Below the pieces are notes generated by a model. The model did not search any database, was not told the DNA's origin, and saw only the letters and a list, made by a program, of their open reading frames with translations. Positions 22,985 to 35,095 of a stretch of DNA of 64,000 bases are shown piece after piece (the first letter of the stretch is position 1; every line of letters starts with the position of its first letter). The stretch spans positions 186,001 to 250,000 of the forward strand of contig JAQFVV010006853.1 of the NCBI GenBank assembly GCA_028023455.1, read 5' to 3'. Origin of the DNA: Epiperipatus broadwayi. Its lineage: Eukaryota > Onychophora > Udeonychophora > Euonychophora > Peripatidae. The position numbers and the translations under genes are program-made.

Positions 22985-24046
22985 GGCTTATGAAAAGACA
23001 TTTGATTCTGTAAACATTTCTTCAATGAATAAAATATTGGATCATCAATATATAGATCAGGATATTGTTATATTTTCAAAAATATTTATAAAATGCAACA
23101 ACAACAATTAGATTGCATAATGATACTAGGAAAGTCAACATTGAGAAGGGTGTAAGACATGATGACTCCATATCTCCAAAATCTTTTACAGCAGTGCTGC
23201 AATAAGTATTTTGTGGATTAAAATAGGAAGCTAAATGAGTGAAAGTAAATGGAGATTATTTAAGTTATTTTGATTTTGCAAATGATATAGTTTTTTTTTT
23301 TCAAATAATGCTTTAGAGCTGAAAGAAATGTTGCAGAAGTTATCAGATGAAAGTAGAAAAGTAGGACTAAAGATAAATGTTAAAAAGACTAAAGTAATGT
23401 TCAATGGATTTTTTCAAAATATATAAATAAAGATTGATTATGATGAGTTAGAAGAAGTTAACAGCTACACATAACTTGGTTAGATGATTAATGCAGATGG
23501 AAACATAATGGATTAAAATAATCACAGAATTAAACTTGGTCAGAGTGCTTTTGGTAGAAATAACTTGATATTAAAAGGAAAATATGCCTATGTGTTTGGA
23601 AAGGAAGGTTTTTAATAAATGTGTTTTACCAGTTCTTACTTATGGATCTGAGACTTTGACACCTAATAGAAGAGCAATACAGATACTTCAGATCACTCAA
23701 AGAATCATGGATAAATGTATGTTAGGAGTAACATGAAGATATTGAATATGCAATATATGGATAAGAGAACAAACAAGAGTTTTTGACCTCATTAAAAAAA
23801 TAAAAAAACTGAAGTAGAGTTGGGCTGGACATGTTTCTATAAGGGATGATAATAAATGGACAATTGAAATCTTAAACTGGATTTCAAGAGAGTGTAAGAG
23901 ACACAGCAAGAGACAACATGTGAAATGGATGGATGAAGTAAGAAAGTATGCAAGGGTGATGTTGTGAAGAAAAACTAAATATTGGAGAAGATGGATTGAA
24001 CCTGGAGAGACCTTCATCCTGCAGTGGATTGATAACAATATTTCAT
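22985..24046 (+). pseudogene. RTE LINE 3' fragment, copy 2
   Basis: The fragment starts at the YEKAFDSIN block (antisense-free, about 22985) and runs through the GVRQGDS region (here degenerate), the catalytic region (decayed, F-A-N-D), KINVKKTKVMF, YGSETLTPNRR, WAGH and the end block ATCCTGCAGTGGATTGATAA (about 24015-24034). It carries many stops and indels and lacks the whole endonuclease, which is typical 5' truncation. It is one of four partial relatives of the 2.76-6.03 kb element. Confidence 0.85.
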
Positions 24047-24235
24047 ACCTGTAGTCAAGTTGCCATCTTTAAGTGTCCATATATATTCAATGGACCATTA
24101 GTAAGAATGGATTTCCATTCTTGCTATTAAAAGGTGTGAAGGTTGCCTTGACAGAAGTTAGAAATATTGGTTGCTATATTTACTGTGAATGCTTAGGTGG
24201 TTACTGGTTGGAAACAAATTATATATATATATGAG
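24047..24235 (+). repeat. Short interspersed repeat, family S (copy 1)
   Basis: About 125 bp (24105-24230) recurs nearly unchanged at 37882-38010, ending in (AT)n both times. Blocks include GGATTTCCATTCTTGCTATT and TATTTACTGTGAATG. More divergent relatives occupy 28935-30622. It has no coding capacity. It sits directly behind the RTE 3' end. Confidence 0.7.
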
Positions 24236-24538
24236 CTGCAAATGCATGTTGTTCATATTGAATTACTATAATAATCTAATAACCAATATTAGAATGGTAT
24301 TAGCAGCACTTAGTGAAATAGTCAATACAGAAAAGTTATGCATAAATTTGGAAAAAAAAACATCTAATTTTATTGAATGTATGTTTAATTACATGCTTAA
24401 ATTCTTGATAGTTTTTCTGAGCACTTAATCTCAGTGACATAGTGATTGATTTTATATGTATATGTCTTTAGATTGGAGCTCAACCTGCCACTTCTAGTAT
24501 CCAATCTTCACATAACCTCTAAAGTGAATGATTGTTTG

Positions 24539-25715
<1,177 letters not shown>

Positions 25716-25719
25716 TATT

Positions 25720-26960
25720 TTAGATGTGATAATACGTTGGACTATTTCTACAATCTATCATTAATTATTGTATGTCTAAAAAATATAAACTTAATTTAAA
25801 CTTTTCCAAATACAAATAACTGTTAGTTCTAACACATAAAGACAACACAGGTTAGTATATTACACAAAGTTTTAAGTGGTATTATTCCACAATCTTTTTC
25901 AGGTGTTGCTGGCATGACCAGAGACAATTATAACATAGGAATCAAACCTACACTTTTAGATATTTGAATATTGAATTTTAAGAACATGCTCTAACTGACA
26001 GCCATTCTGTCAATGCCAACACTCAGTAAATATGGCATATTATTATGGAGGTTCAGTTCAAATTCCGATTGCTCCGCTTTCTTAAATACTTTTTCTAAAT
26101 GCATGTTTAGTTGACGGCTTCCAAATGTTATGTGTTGCCACACTGGGTTGACATTTAGAATTATTATACCTGCCATATGAGCAGTTTTTTGTACTTTCTT
26201 TGCAACTTTTTTTTCTCTATCCCATTATTTGTGTTTTCCCAACTGAATATATGTTCATTAGTTTGCACATTGTCTGCTAGTGTAGACACATTTGGTTTTT
26301 ATTTATTTTGTAATCAGTAGATTGTGTTCTCTCAATCACTTTTCAACAGGCTGACCACTCTCTCCAATATACAGTTCCCCATATTTACATGATATAGGGA
26401 GTGTAATAAATAAACCAGAAACCCCATAAATTTAATTTTTTTTAAACACATCACCACTTACTCAACAATTAAAAACGTAATTTTATTAAAACGAAGGGTT
26501 AAAAAAAAAGTGCTTATTCCTATTTTTACATGGTATGTGTTTTATGCAAATCATGTTTAGGCTTCATAGATGTTAGAAAGTGTGTATGGCTTTGGAAATA
26601 TGTTCTAATGTTATATTGATTGCAAGTTCTCTTTAATATGTCTGTTATTTTTGGTTTTACATGGATACATTGCAGTCCCAATAATTGTTTTCACTATTGG
26701 TATTTGTTTTTCAAACATTCTGTTTAACAACAACTTACTTCCAATACAATTCAGAATTCTTCCAATGAAACTAAGAGGTGGGCATCATCACTGTCAATTT
26801 GCTTAGTAACATTTCCACATCAGAATTTAAAACTACGGCCATAAATAGTCCTTCATGTATATCTAAGGTTTGATTTTATTCTGCTGATGACACATTAATT
26901 GTATGGCTATATTGTGAAACATGATTACAGACATCCTGGATGTATGTCAACAACATATCT
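25720..26960 (-). pseudogene. Penelope-like element 4 fragment, left arm of a 2.4-kb inverted repeat
   Basis: The minus strand encodes a decayed GIY-YIG domain: GLFITLPISCKYGELYIGES, then GQPVEK-stop-LREHNLLITK (about 26290-26430). The continuation (about 25990-26180) is 61 codons of endonuclease tail, followed by a 3' UTR reaching about 25720. The 3' UTR has a CTGAAAAAG relic of the CTGANGAAG motif (about 25895). The RT is not recognisable. The arm is mirrored by 26990-28160. Confidence 0.7.
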
Positions 26961-26989
26961 CCTTCAATTAAATTCACAGTAGAATTGAA

Positions 26990-28160
26990 ACAATAAAAAA
27001 GGGACATTATTAGATGTTATTGTGAAAAGATTCCTTTATGGCAAAGTCAAAACAATAGTTTGCAAAAAACCTACATGTACATAAAAATACTTAGAGTATA
27101 CATTCAATCACACCAAAAACACAGAACATGGAGTTACACTATCTCTATGGAACTTAACAAAAGAAGTTTTTCAGAAACCAATGATCTGAAAAAAGAAAAG
27201 AACTATATAGAGAAACTCTCATGGAGAATGGTTATCAATCAGCTGTTATTAAGATAACTTTAAATAGACAACAAAATTAATCACTAAAAGAAAAAAAGTT
27301 ATTGTAGTATATCCATATGTATCACAAATAGCAGTCAAATTAAAGAAAATCTGCAATCAGTATAACTTTACAACAGTTTTTCAAAGCCATACACACTTCC
27401 TAATGTCTAGAAAGCCTACAGTTGAATTGTTAAAAAAACATTAACTGCATCTATGAAATATCATGTGAATATGGAAACAAATATATTGGTGAGACCAGTC
27501 ATTCTATTGAAAAGTGATTGAAAGAACACAAACTACTGATTAGAAAATAACAAAACAGATGTTTCTATAGTAGCAGACTATGTGTGAACTAACGAAGATA
27601 TACTTGATTGGAAACATATTAAAATATTAAATAAAAAAGAAAATAAGAAAATAAATTCAAAAAAGTTGCCTATATGACAATGACAAATAATCCTACAATC
27701 AACCCAATGGGCCAATACATAATATTTCAAAGCTTTTAATTATCATTGTTCTTACAAAAAGGTAAAAAAAAAGAAAAGTGGATGAATCTGGCAGATTTGA
27801 ATCAACCATAAGAGATAAGTAAACAAAATGTATCCTGATTTTTGCCTTTGATCATATAACTCAGTTCATTAGAGAATTGCTTGAAATTTGATATTCAGGA
27901 ATCTAAAAGGATTAAGTTTGACTCCTATGCTAGAATTGTCATTAGTCAGATCAGCAGCACCACAGAGAATAATACCAATTAAAACATTGTGAAAACTACT
28001 AACTTGTGTTAACTTTGAGTGTTATAAATAACAACTATTTATATTTGGAAAAGTTTACATAAAGTTTAAATTTTTTTTAATATCCAACCTTTGATGATAG
28101 ATTATGGAAATCATCCAATATATTATATATTTATTATGTCCTGATTATTTAAGTCTTTTA
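26990..28160 (+). pseudogene. Penelope-like element 5 fragment, right arm of the inverted repeat
   Basis: The plus strand encodes CIYEISCEYGNKYIGETSHS then IEK-stop-LKEHKLLIRK (about 27440-27545), a GIY-YIG nuclease entry with stops. The outer 3' region (27900-28160) is the reverse complement of 25720-25960, for example the shared block TTAACACAAGTTAGTA and AATAATACCA. Its 5' side meets that of element 4 near 26960-26990, so the 3' ends point outward. Confidence 0.7.
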
Positions 28161-28220
28161 TAAATGCAATTTATCTACTACTTTAAGTACTTTTAGCACT
28201 TACTTTTTATTGTACCTATA

Positions 28221-28380
28221 TGCATACACAATCTTACATTTCGAATGTCCTGTAGTCTTCTTCAGAGACAATTTTACTTTAATTTTTTAAAAGTAGAAAA
28301 AAAAAGTCTTTTTTCTTTTTTTGGGCTTGAAAAAGACTGCCAGACAATTGACATGTAAGATTGTGTATACAATAACAAGT
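28221..28380. repeat. Small inverted repeat with CTGAAGAAG core
   Basis: GCATACACAATCTTACAT (left, about 28221-28239) pairs with ATGTAAGATTGTGTATAC (right, about 28351-28368). The left arm on the minus strand reads CTGAAGAAGACTAC...CATTCGAAATG, a variant of the PLE-associated core. The loop is T/A-rich. It has the same outward orientation as the larger inverted repeats. Confidence 0.6.
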
Positions 28381-28930
28381 TTTTGCTAAAAAGTGTTCAA
28401 AGAAGTGGATAAATTACATTTATATAAGATATTTTAGCAAAATAAAGGGAATGATAAATTTGGTAATATTTAAGTCTTTATTAAATTTTTAAATTTTCTT
28501 TTTAAAAATTAGAATTAAAACATATAAAGATTGATGAAACAGAAATGTAATTTCTTGTAAGTACATATCTGTTAATGCCTTAGTAGAATATAAAAAAAGA
28601 GTAAATTACACAATTATATACACAATTCTCACATAAAACGTAAAAAAACTACCAATACCAAAGTGTTTTTAATTCAAGAACAAACATATTCTTCGTTTCC
28701 CTATTCTAGCATAATCTATTGAAAGCTTGCATAATCATAATAGTCATTTGTTTCATCTTTGAATTCTACTTTTTCATTGCTAAGCATAAAAGCCTAAATC
28801 CGAGATTGGGGTTTGTAAATTATATTTTGATATGGTAATTAATGTTTATCCTTGCTTTCAGTAGATAGTGTTAAAGTAGAAGAAGGAAATATATTTTTCA
28901 TACACACACGTACATATAAAGCTACTAATG
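28381..28930. other. AT-rich DNA, nothing recognised
   Basis: No coding or repeat features are recognised. Confidence 0.4.
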
Positions 28931-28934
28931 TACA

Positions 28935-29450
28935 CGGCTAGATAGGTTTACAAATGTAAAATCATTGAAAGCAGTCAACACACAGACAATACCAATAAGA
29001 ATCAACAATATTAATCTGTTATCAAGGCATCCTCATTTTAACAATAAAATGGAAATCTATCTTTTATTTATGGTGTATAATGTTTATACAGTCACTAAAA
29101 ATTGCAACATTACCTCACACAGTGAAATTATTAATACAAAGACATTTAAATAAATCTCATTAAACAGTTAAATATAAGCTATTAGAAACATGACAACAAT
29201 ATATTACTTTAATAATAAAGCTAATAATGTTGAAGGCAGATAGGTTTCTAAATATTATTTGAAAGCAGTTAGACAATATCAGCATCAATATCAATTAACA
29301 ATCCCAAACTATTATCAATTAACAATCCCAAACTATTATTAGGACAACCTCCTTTTAACAATAAAGATTGGAATCCACCTTTATTTATGACCTGATACAT
29401 TTGTATTATCTAATATGTCTATATAGACCCTATGGCCAAATTGCAAATGT
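28935..29450 (-). repeat. Repeat family S, two minus-strand copies
   Basis: Copies at about 28935-29130 and 29222-29450 (reverse complement) share with the plus copies the blocks CATAAATAAA, TTTATTGTTAAAA, and ATATTGTTGATT. A 24-bp unit (TATCAATTAACAATCCCAAA plus CTAT) is tandemly duplicated at 29289-29336. Non-coding. Confidence 0.65.
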
Positions 29451-29489
29451 TAGTGTTTATATAAACATATAAGATTATTAGTTGTTATT

Positions 29490-29890
29490 CATATTGGTAT
29501 GGTCTAAGTGTTGACTGCAATGAATTTACATTTATAAACCTATATATGTTTGATGATTAATAATTTGCTTCATTATTTAAATAATACATTGTTGGAATGT
29601 GATTTGAAAGTTTAATTGCAGTTTGGTTATATTTGACTATTTGTTAGTTTGTATTCAAAACATTTTAAATTTATCTGTCTAATGAAATTCGTTTAAATTA
29701 CTTTGTATCAATATTTTCACTCTCTATGGTTAATTTGCAATCTTGAGTGTCCATATAAACATATTAGCCATAAATAAAGCTAGATTTCTACCTTTATTGC
29801 TAAAAGAAGATTGCTTTAACAATAGATTGATATTGTTGATTGTCATTGATATTTATTGATGATTGATTCCAATGAATTTATTTAAAAAAA
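29490..29890 (+). repeat. Repeat family S, plus-strand copies
   Basis: A 3' end lies near 29540 (GTTGACTGCAATGAATTTAC). A longer copy at about 29550-29888 contains GGTTAATTTGCAATCTTGAG, CCATAAATAAAG and GATTCCAATGAATTTA. Together with the minus copies to the left, these form another outward-facing inverted arrangement. Confidence 0.65.
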
Positions 29891-30109
29891 ATTACCTTGC
29901 CCTGAGATGAGCAAACAGTTTAAACTTCGTGGCTAATTGTTCTAAAGTGCAAAATATAAAATGCGCTAACATGGTCAAGCACACAAAGCTGAAGACAAAT
30001 AAAGAAATATATATATATCATTAAGTGGCTAAGCGCTTTTAAGGGTCAGAGCCCTCATATTCATAGCCATTTTGTAAATAGATAAAAAATTGATTAGGAG
30101 CGATGTAAA

Positions 30110-30300
30110 TTTATGCAAATGCGATAGTTAGGTATTCCATTTCCGAGATATTTTGTAGCAAGAGTCTTTTCTATTTATGGTGTCACTATCTCTAGCGATA
30201 AAGTAAGCCTCTTTTATCTTTCTTTTGAGTTCGTGTCACTCTCTGTAAACCACCACTGGATCTCTAGGTTGGCAATCGTGGCGGGATGACATGCCTTGAG
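30110..30300 (-). pseudogene. Penelope-like endonuclease C-terminal fragment
   Basis: The minus strand reads VVYRE-stop-HELKRKIKEAYFIARDSDTI followed by NRKDSCYKISRKWNT. This is the RKIKEA...INR...W pattern that ends PLE GIY-YIG endonucleases. The surrounding 29900-30300 sequence has higher GC than its flanks and splits the family-S repeats, so it is probably an insertion of its own. Confidence 0.55.
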
Positions 30301-30616
30301 CATTAATAATTAGCCTTATTATTTAAATATGTTGTTGGAGCCAGTTTGAAAGTTATATTTGCAGTCTGAATGTTATAACTGACTATTTGTTAGTCTTTAT
30401 TAAGAACAGGTTATATTTACCAGTTTATGTAAATTTCATTGCATCAATAAATTTTCCTTTCTGTGGTCAAGTTGAAATCTTTATTGACCAGATGAATATA
30501 TTTGATCATAAATAAAGATGGAATTCCACATTTATTGTTAAAAGAAGGTTACCTTGAAAATAGACTGAGATTATTGATTGTTATTGATATTGACTAAGTG
30601 TTGGTTGCTTTCAATG

Positions 30617-30622
<6 letters not shown>
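30300..30622 (+). repeat. Repeat family S, plus-strand copy ending in a CA/TA microsatellite
   Basis: The copy contains GGTCAAGTTGAAATC, CATAAATAAAGATGGAATTC and TTTATTGTTAAAAGAAGGTT, and ends TTTCAATGAATTTAC before the (CA)n. Confidence 0.65.

Positions 30623-30667
<45 letters not shown>
30623..30667. repeat. Compound (CA)n(TA)n microsatellite
   Basis: About 13 CA units followed by about 9 TA units. Confidence 0.92.
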
Positions 30668-30668
<1 letters not shown>

Positions 30669-31011
30669 CTTGTATTATGAAATTCACAAGCTTAAATTTG
30701 AAAATCCAAATCTTAGTAACAACTACTCATTTATGCTCTTTGAAGAAAAAACAATAATTGAATATTCTTATATATTATCATAAATAGCCCACATATCAAA
30801 ATTATAATTATGAACAAATTGAATTGAGTAGCAGGAATCATCAAAATGCTAGTGACCCCTAATAATGATTTTAAATATTTATTTAACAATTAATGGAAAT
30901 AGATATTTAATAAAATTGAAATAAAAATTGCCAAATTATACATAGTTATGTTTTTTTTAAATTGATGTAAATATATCATTCATTATATTAAATATATTGA
31001 TTTTAAATATA

Positions 31012-31340
31012 GGGGGTTTGAACCCAGACTTTCAGGCACCCATGATCCACATGACTACACACATGTAGGAAAATTAAATATATTGATTTTAAATACAATG
31101 GATTTGATTTGAACATAGACTTTTAAGCACCCTTGACCCACATGTACACATACATGTAGAAAAGATAAATAATCACCAATATATGTATTTTGTGCTGAAC
31201 CAACACTCATCAGTCAGTCCAAATCATCATCTCCCATACACATATATAATCAGAGCTCAGTTTGTATTAAGATAGCAAATCTTCATACTTTAATGGATAG
31301 GCTTTCATCATCAGATTTTCAATGGTATTAATGGCTAATG
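31012..31340 (-). mobile_element. Hammerhead-bearing repeat, copy B plus a partial tandem copy
   Basis: The minus strand repeats the block order of copy A: CATTAAAGTATGAAGAT, TGTGTATGGGAGATGATGAT, the hammerhead core, ATTATTTATCTTTTC, and GTCTATGTTCAAATC. A second partial 3' end (31012-31085) closes with a good B-box-like GGGTTCAAACC (31015-31025, minus), as in tRNA-derived promoters. This suggests a head-to-tail dimer. Confidence 0.65.
31174..31220 (-). ncRNA. Candidate type-I hammerhead ribozyme (copy B)
   Basis: Minus strand. CTGATGA is at 31213-31207. Stem II, GTGTTG/CAGCAC with loop GTT, is fully paired (one G-U). Stem I pairs ACTGA with TTGGT (G-U pairs allowed). Stem III is ATA/TAT with a 2-nt loop, and the predicted cleavage triplet is ATA. 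The one core defect is AAAA where GAAA is required (G12 changed to A), which should abolish activity in this copy. Confidence 0.6.
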
Positions 31341-31413
31341 AGTTGGAGGTTGGAGTGGATTGTTTGAACACTCAATAGAGCGTCGTGTATATATATATAT
31401 TGAGTGTTCATAG

Positions 31414-31414
<1 letters not shown>

Positions 31415-31462
<48 letters not shown>
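31415..31462. repeat. (TA)n microsatellite
   Basis: About 22 TA units beside hammerhead repeat copy B. A 15-bp duplicated flank, TTGAGTGTTCATAG-like, lies nearby. Confidence 0.88.
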
Positions 31463-31468
<6 letters not shown>

Positions 31469-31635
31469 CAAATCTATGTCTGTATTTCTTCAAAATAATA
31501 TACGTAACTCTATAAATAAATATTTGAAAATACAGTAATTAAAAGTCAATAAAAATTATATGTATAACTATAACTTAGAAGCACTTTCACTACATTGTAG
31601 CTTTGTCAACTATCACATTTAAAATGTCAACTTTC

Positions 31636-32078
31636 CTATAATTCTGTTATCTTAACATTTGCTGCTTGCCGATTAATTAAATTTTGCTTGTATTTATATA
31701 TTAACATCGCCTCTTTAATTTTTCTTTTATTGTTATTTCTTTCAGTTTCCAATATTTTTACATTGTTATAATCAAAATCAAAACCATATATACATGATTT
31801 ATTATAGTCATAAAAAACAGAAGCTGATAAATTCTCACTATTTTTAAAAGTTTGTTTCGTATTTTGAACCCTTTTAAACAATAATATGTGCTCTTTTGTT
31901 CTTTTTTCCAATGTGCACCTCAATTCACCTATATATTCACTACCACACCTACATGTCCATTTGTAAATGATACAATTTTTATTTGTCAATAAAGTTTTAT
32001 CTTTTGAATTGTTTATTAATTTATATAATGTAGGTGGTGCATAAAATGCTATATTGCATATTCCTTTATTTTCAAATA
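31636..32078 (-). pseudogene. Penelope-like element 6: GIY-YIG endonuclease domain
   Basis: The minus strand reads FYAPPTLYKLINNSKDKTLL, then CIIYKWTCRCGSEYIGEL, RCTLEKRTKEHILLF, SVFYDYNKSCIYGFDFDYN and RKIKEAMLIYKYKQNLINRQ. These are an uninterrupted GIY-YIG nuclease with the C-x-C spacing of the second PLE family here, ending near 31636. RT is absent: the 5' side is cut at an AT/GT microsatellite near 32080. This is the cleanest endonuclease of its family in the window. It could give a short protein but has no visible promoter. Confidence 0.8.
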
Positions 32079-32094
32079 TATATATATATATATG

Positions 32095-32270
32095 TGTGTG
32101 TGATGATAATATAGACCAACTGATGACTTCTGGGGTTCAACACAATATATATATATATTGGTGATTATTTATCTTTTTTTACATGTGTGTGGTCTTGTGT
32201 ATCAGTAGTATGAGATAGTGTGGATAGTTGAAAGTTGCTTAAAAATCTGTGTTCAAATCCCTTATATTTA
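32095..32270 (+). mobile_element. Hammerhead-bearing repeat, copy C
   Basis: Blocks: GATGATAATATAGACCAA, CTGATGA (32120-32126), a degenerate stem II, an (AT)7 where stem III and GAAA should be, TTGGTGATTATTTATC, an A-box-like ATCAGTAGTATGAGA (about 32201) and a B-box-like GTTCAAATCCC (32251-32261). The ribozyme core is destroyed, but stem I (GACCAA/TTGGTG) remains. Confidence 0.65.
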
Positions 32271-32509
32271 CAATTAAGCTCCAGCTTCATGAAGAGTGCC
32301 TGTATTTAAAATGTTCTATATTGATTTTATAATTGTATTTTTATTTCAAACTTTATTTATTTATAATATCTACTAAGTAAATCCTATTTACTTTATCAAA
32401 TACCTTTTTTAAATTAATAAAGCAAACCAAACTACCAAAAGAAGATATAAAAAAAATATACTAATGATATTTTTTTCATAAGAAATTTTAATGTAATATA
32501 AATTTAGAT

Positions 32510-32591
32510 AATTTAATTAAATCAAGATAATTAAAATATTATATATATATAATTTAATTAAATCAAGATAATTAAAATATTATATATATAT
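32510..32591. repeat. 41-bp tandem duplication
   Basis: Two identical A/T-rich units (32510-32550 and 32551-32591), each ending in a short (TA)n. Confidence 0.85.
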
Positions 32592-33189
32592 AATGATTTT
32601 TAAAAATATGTAATAAAATATTGTCAGATCATTATACAGGCTTTAAATATGGTAATTGCATCATTTATATTGAGATTAAATAAAACAGTGTAAATTAAAA
32701 AATAATTTTTTTTATAATTATATATGAAAGATTAATGAAAGAATGATAAAACTAATCAATATATTCTTCAACTTACTAGATATGATACTATAAACTCCAT
32801 TATTGTAAAACCATCCTGTCATTGGATTAGACATGTACAATGAAAGAACAATAAAAAACATGGTAAACAATGGGGTTTTATGATAGAATTGAACATGGTT
32901 TTCATGGAAGAGGAAGATTCCATATATATAATTAGGATTGTATTAAACAAATTCTTAAGAAGTGTAATGTTGATTGTTTATACTGGGAAAATATCACAAA
33001 AATAGAATATCTTGGAGAGATACAATTAATTTTTTTTTTTTTTTTTTGTTTTTGAAAAAGGTGATTTTTCCAAATGGGGGGTACTACTGTTGAAATATTT
33101 TATAAAGAAAAGTATTTTTTGCAGAAAAACTTAAAAGATTATTAAATATATCAAATTTATCAAGCACAGGCAAATAACATTGTAATAAT

Positions 33190-33510
33190 GTGAAAGCTAA
33201 AACCTTCAAAAGATGTAGTCTTAAACATGCTTCTGTGACAGCCAATCAGATGTAATAATGACTCCATGTGGAACTCTTAATTCTAAAACACAAGTCAGAA
33301 CTAGATAGTTCTGATATGTGTTTTAGAATAAAGAGTTCCACATGCAGTCATTATTACATCTGACTGGCTGTCACATATGCATGTTTAAAGTGCATCTTTC
33401 AAAGGTAGAAGGTTCTGACTTGTGTTTTAGAAATAAGAGTTTCATGTGCAGTCATTATTTCATCTGATTGGCTCTCACATAAGCATATCTAAAGCCACAT
33501 CTTTCAAAGG
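33190..33510. repeat. Inverted repeat plus a third direct copy, about 100-bp unit
   Basis: The left arm (33190-33305) and right arm (33307-33402) are complementary: AGCCAATCAGATGTAATAAT pairs with ATTATTACATCTGACTGGCT. A third copy, in the orientation of the right arm, follows at 33403-33510. Each unit carries TGTGTTTTAGAA and a CATCTGAYTGGCT block. Family unknown, no coding capacity. Confidence 0.75.
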
Positions 33511-33696
33511 TATTAAAAGTCTATTATAAAATATCAAGTAAACAGAAAATGGTTTGACTTGTTCTACACATTGCTGTATTTGTGAGTCACAGTTTGCTTT
33601 GTGTTAATCACCACAAAACTTATTTCTAGAGCAGTTTTTTGCTCTTTCTTAAATATTTTTTTCAGATCAAAATAACCATATTTATTTATGAATAGC

Positions 33697-34002
<306 letters not shown>

Positions 34003-34272
34003 ATATAAGTTAAAGTATATAAGGAACACTTTAGTGCATGTATTGTATATATATTTGGTAATATAATTCATTTATGGTATTTTGATTATTTTACTGCTCC
34101 AGAGAAGACTGCCATAGGTGAAAACTATTAGCTTAAAAATAAAAATTGCAAGGAAATAAAGGGTTTATTATTTGTATTGATCAAATAAAACTAATATTAT
34201 CTAAACTTTTTCAAAAATAATTTATTTTAAATACAACCCCCAACTCACCCATCTTTTTAAAACATTTTTTTA

Positions 34273-34275
<3 letters not shown>

Positions 34276-34322
<47 letters not shown>
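34276..34322. repeat. (AT)n microsatellite
   Basis: About 23 AT units. Confidence 0.93.
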
Positions 34323-34323
<1 letters not shown>

Positions 34324-34897
34324 CTGTAATAAAATTACATGGTGATTTAAAACAAATTATAAGACTTCTCTGTATCTCAATTTTATTTCAAAAAAAGCTG
34401 ACATTAAAGGATTTATAAAACAAAATAAAAAGGAAAATCCATTTATTGTATTGATCATTATTAAGGTTTACTTATATTTTCTGTGCAATTATTTTTTTAG
34501 TACTGTCAAAAAAAGAAATATTCAAAAGAGACAATTTTTTCTTTATAATTTATATTCTTATTTTTATTTGTAATTTTTAAAATATAGATTAAAATAAGTG
34601 TGCATTCAAAGTTAAATTGTTCGGCATACAAAATCATGTTAAAGAATAATTATTGTATTAAGGTTCAATATAGAATAGCTTGCATTTTTGTAAAAAGATT
34701 TTAAAAAATGCAATCTCAGTAAAACATAAATCATATTATATAATTAATATTTTTAGTAAATCAAAAACTATTTCTATCTTTTCTGAAATATTGTAATATT
34801 TAAATGTTATGTGTATTTCAGAAAATAAGATAGATTTTTTATAACTTAAATTTCAATTTTATTCATATCTGTAATACTTTCAACATTGATATGTCAT

Positions 34898-35095
34898 ATT
34901 ATATAATACTATATTATCCATGCACTTTATCATTGTTATATCTCCTAACTTCAACTGTTCTGAAGAAGATTGCTGGAGCAATCAAAACTGTAAACTGTAA
35001 AAGAGGGTGATAAATCAAGTATTGTGTAACAGTAGTAAAGTGCATGGATGATTTAGTATTATATGGTATACATTTGACAATGCAATAAAAATAGT
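34898..35095 (+). repeat. Third copy of the 21.55-kb hammerhead-like repeat
   Basis: CTGAAGAAGATTGCTGG then GCAATCAAAAC (34960-34988), then the same tail (GTAAACTGTAAAAGAGGGTG, ATTGTGTAACAGTAGTAAAG, TTTAGTATTATATGG). A shortened left arm (about 34898-34940) is complementary to the tail, so this is an asymmetric inverted pair. Confidence 0.7.

Noticed and set aside
33190-33510. CRISPR-like or bacterial repeat array
   Set aside because: Units are inverted and about 100 bp without spacers, and the whole window is eukaryotic in character.
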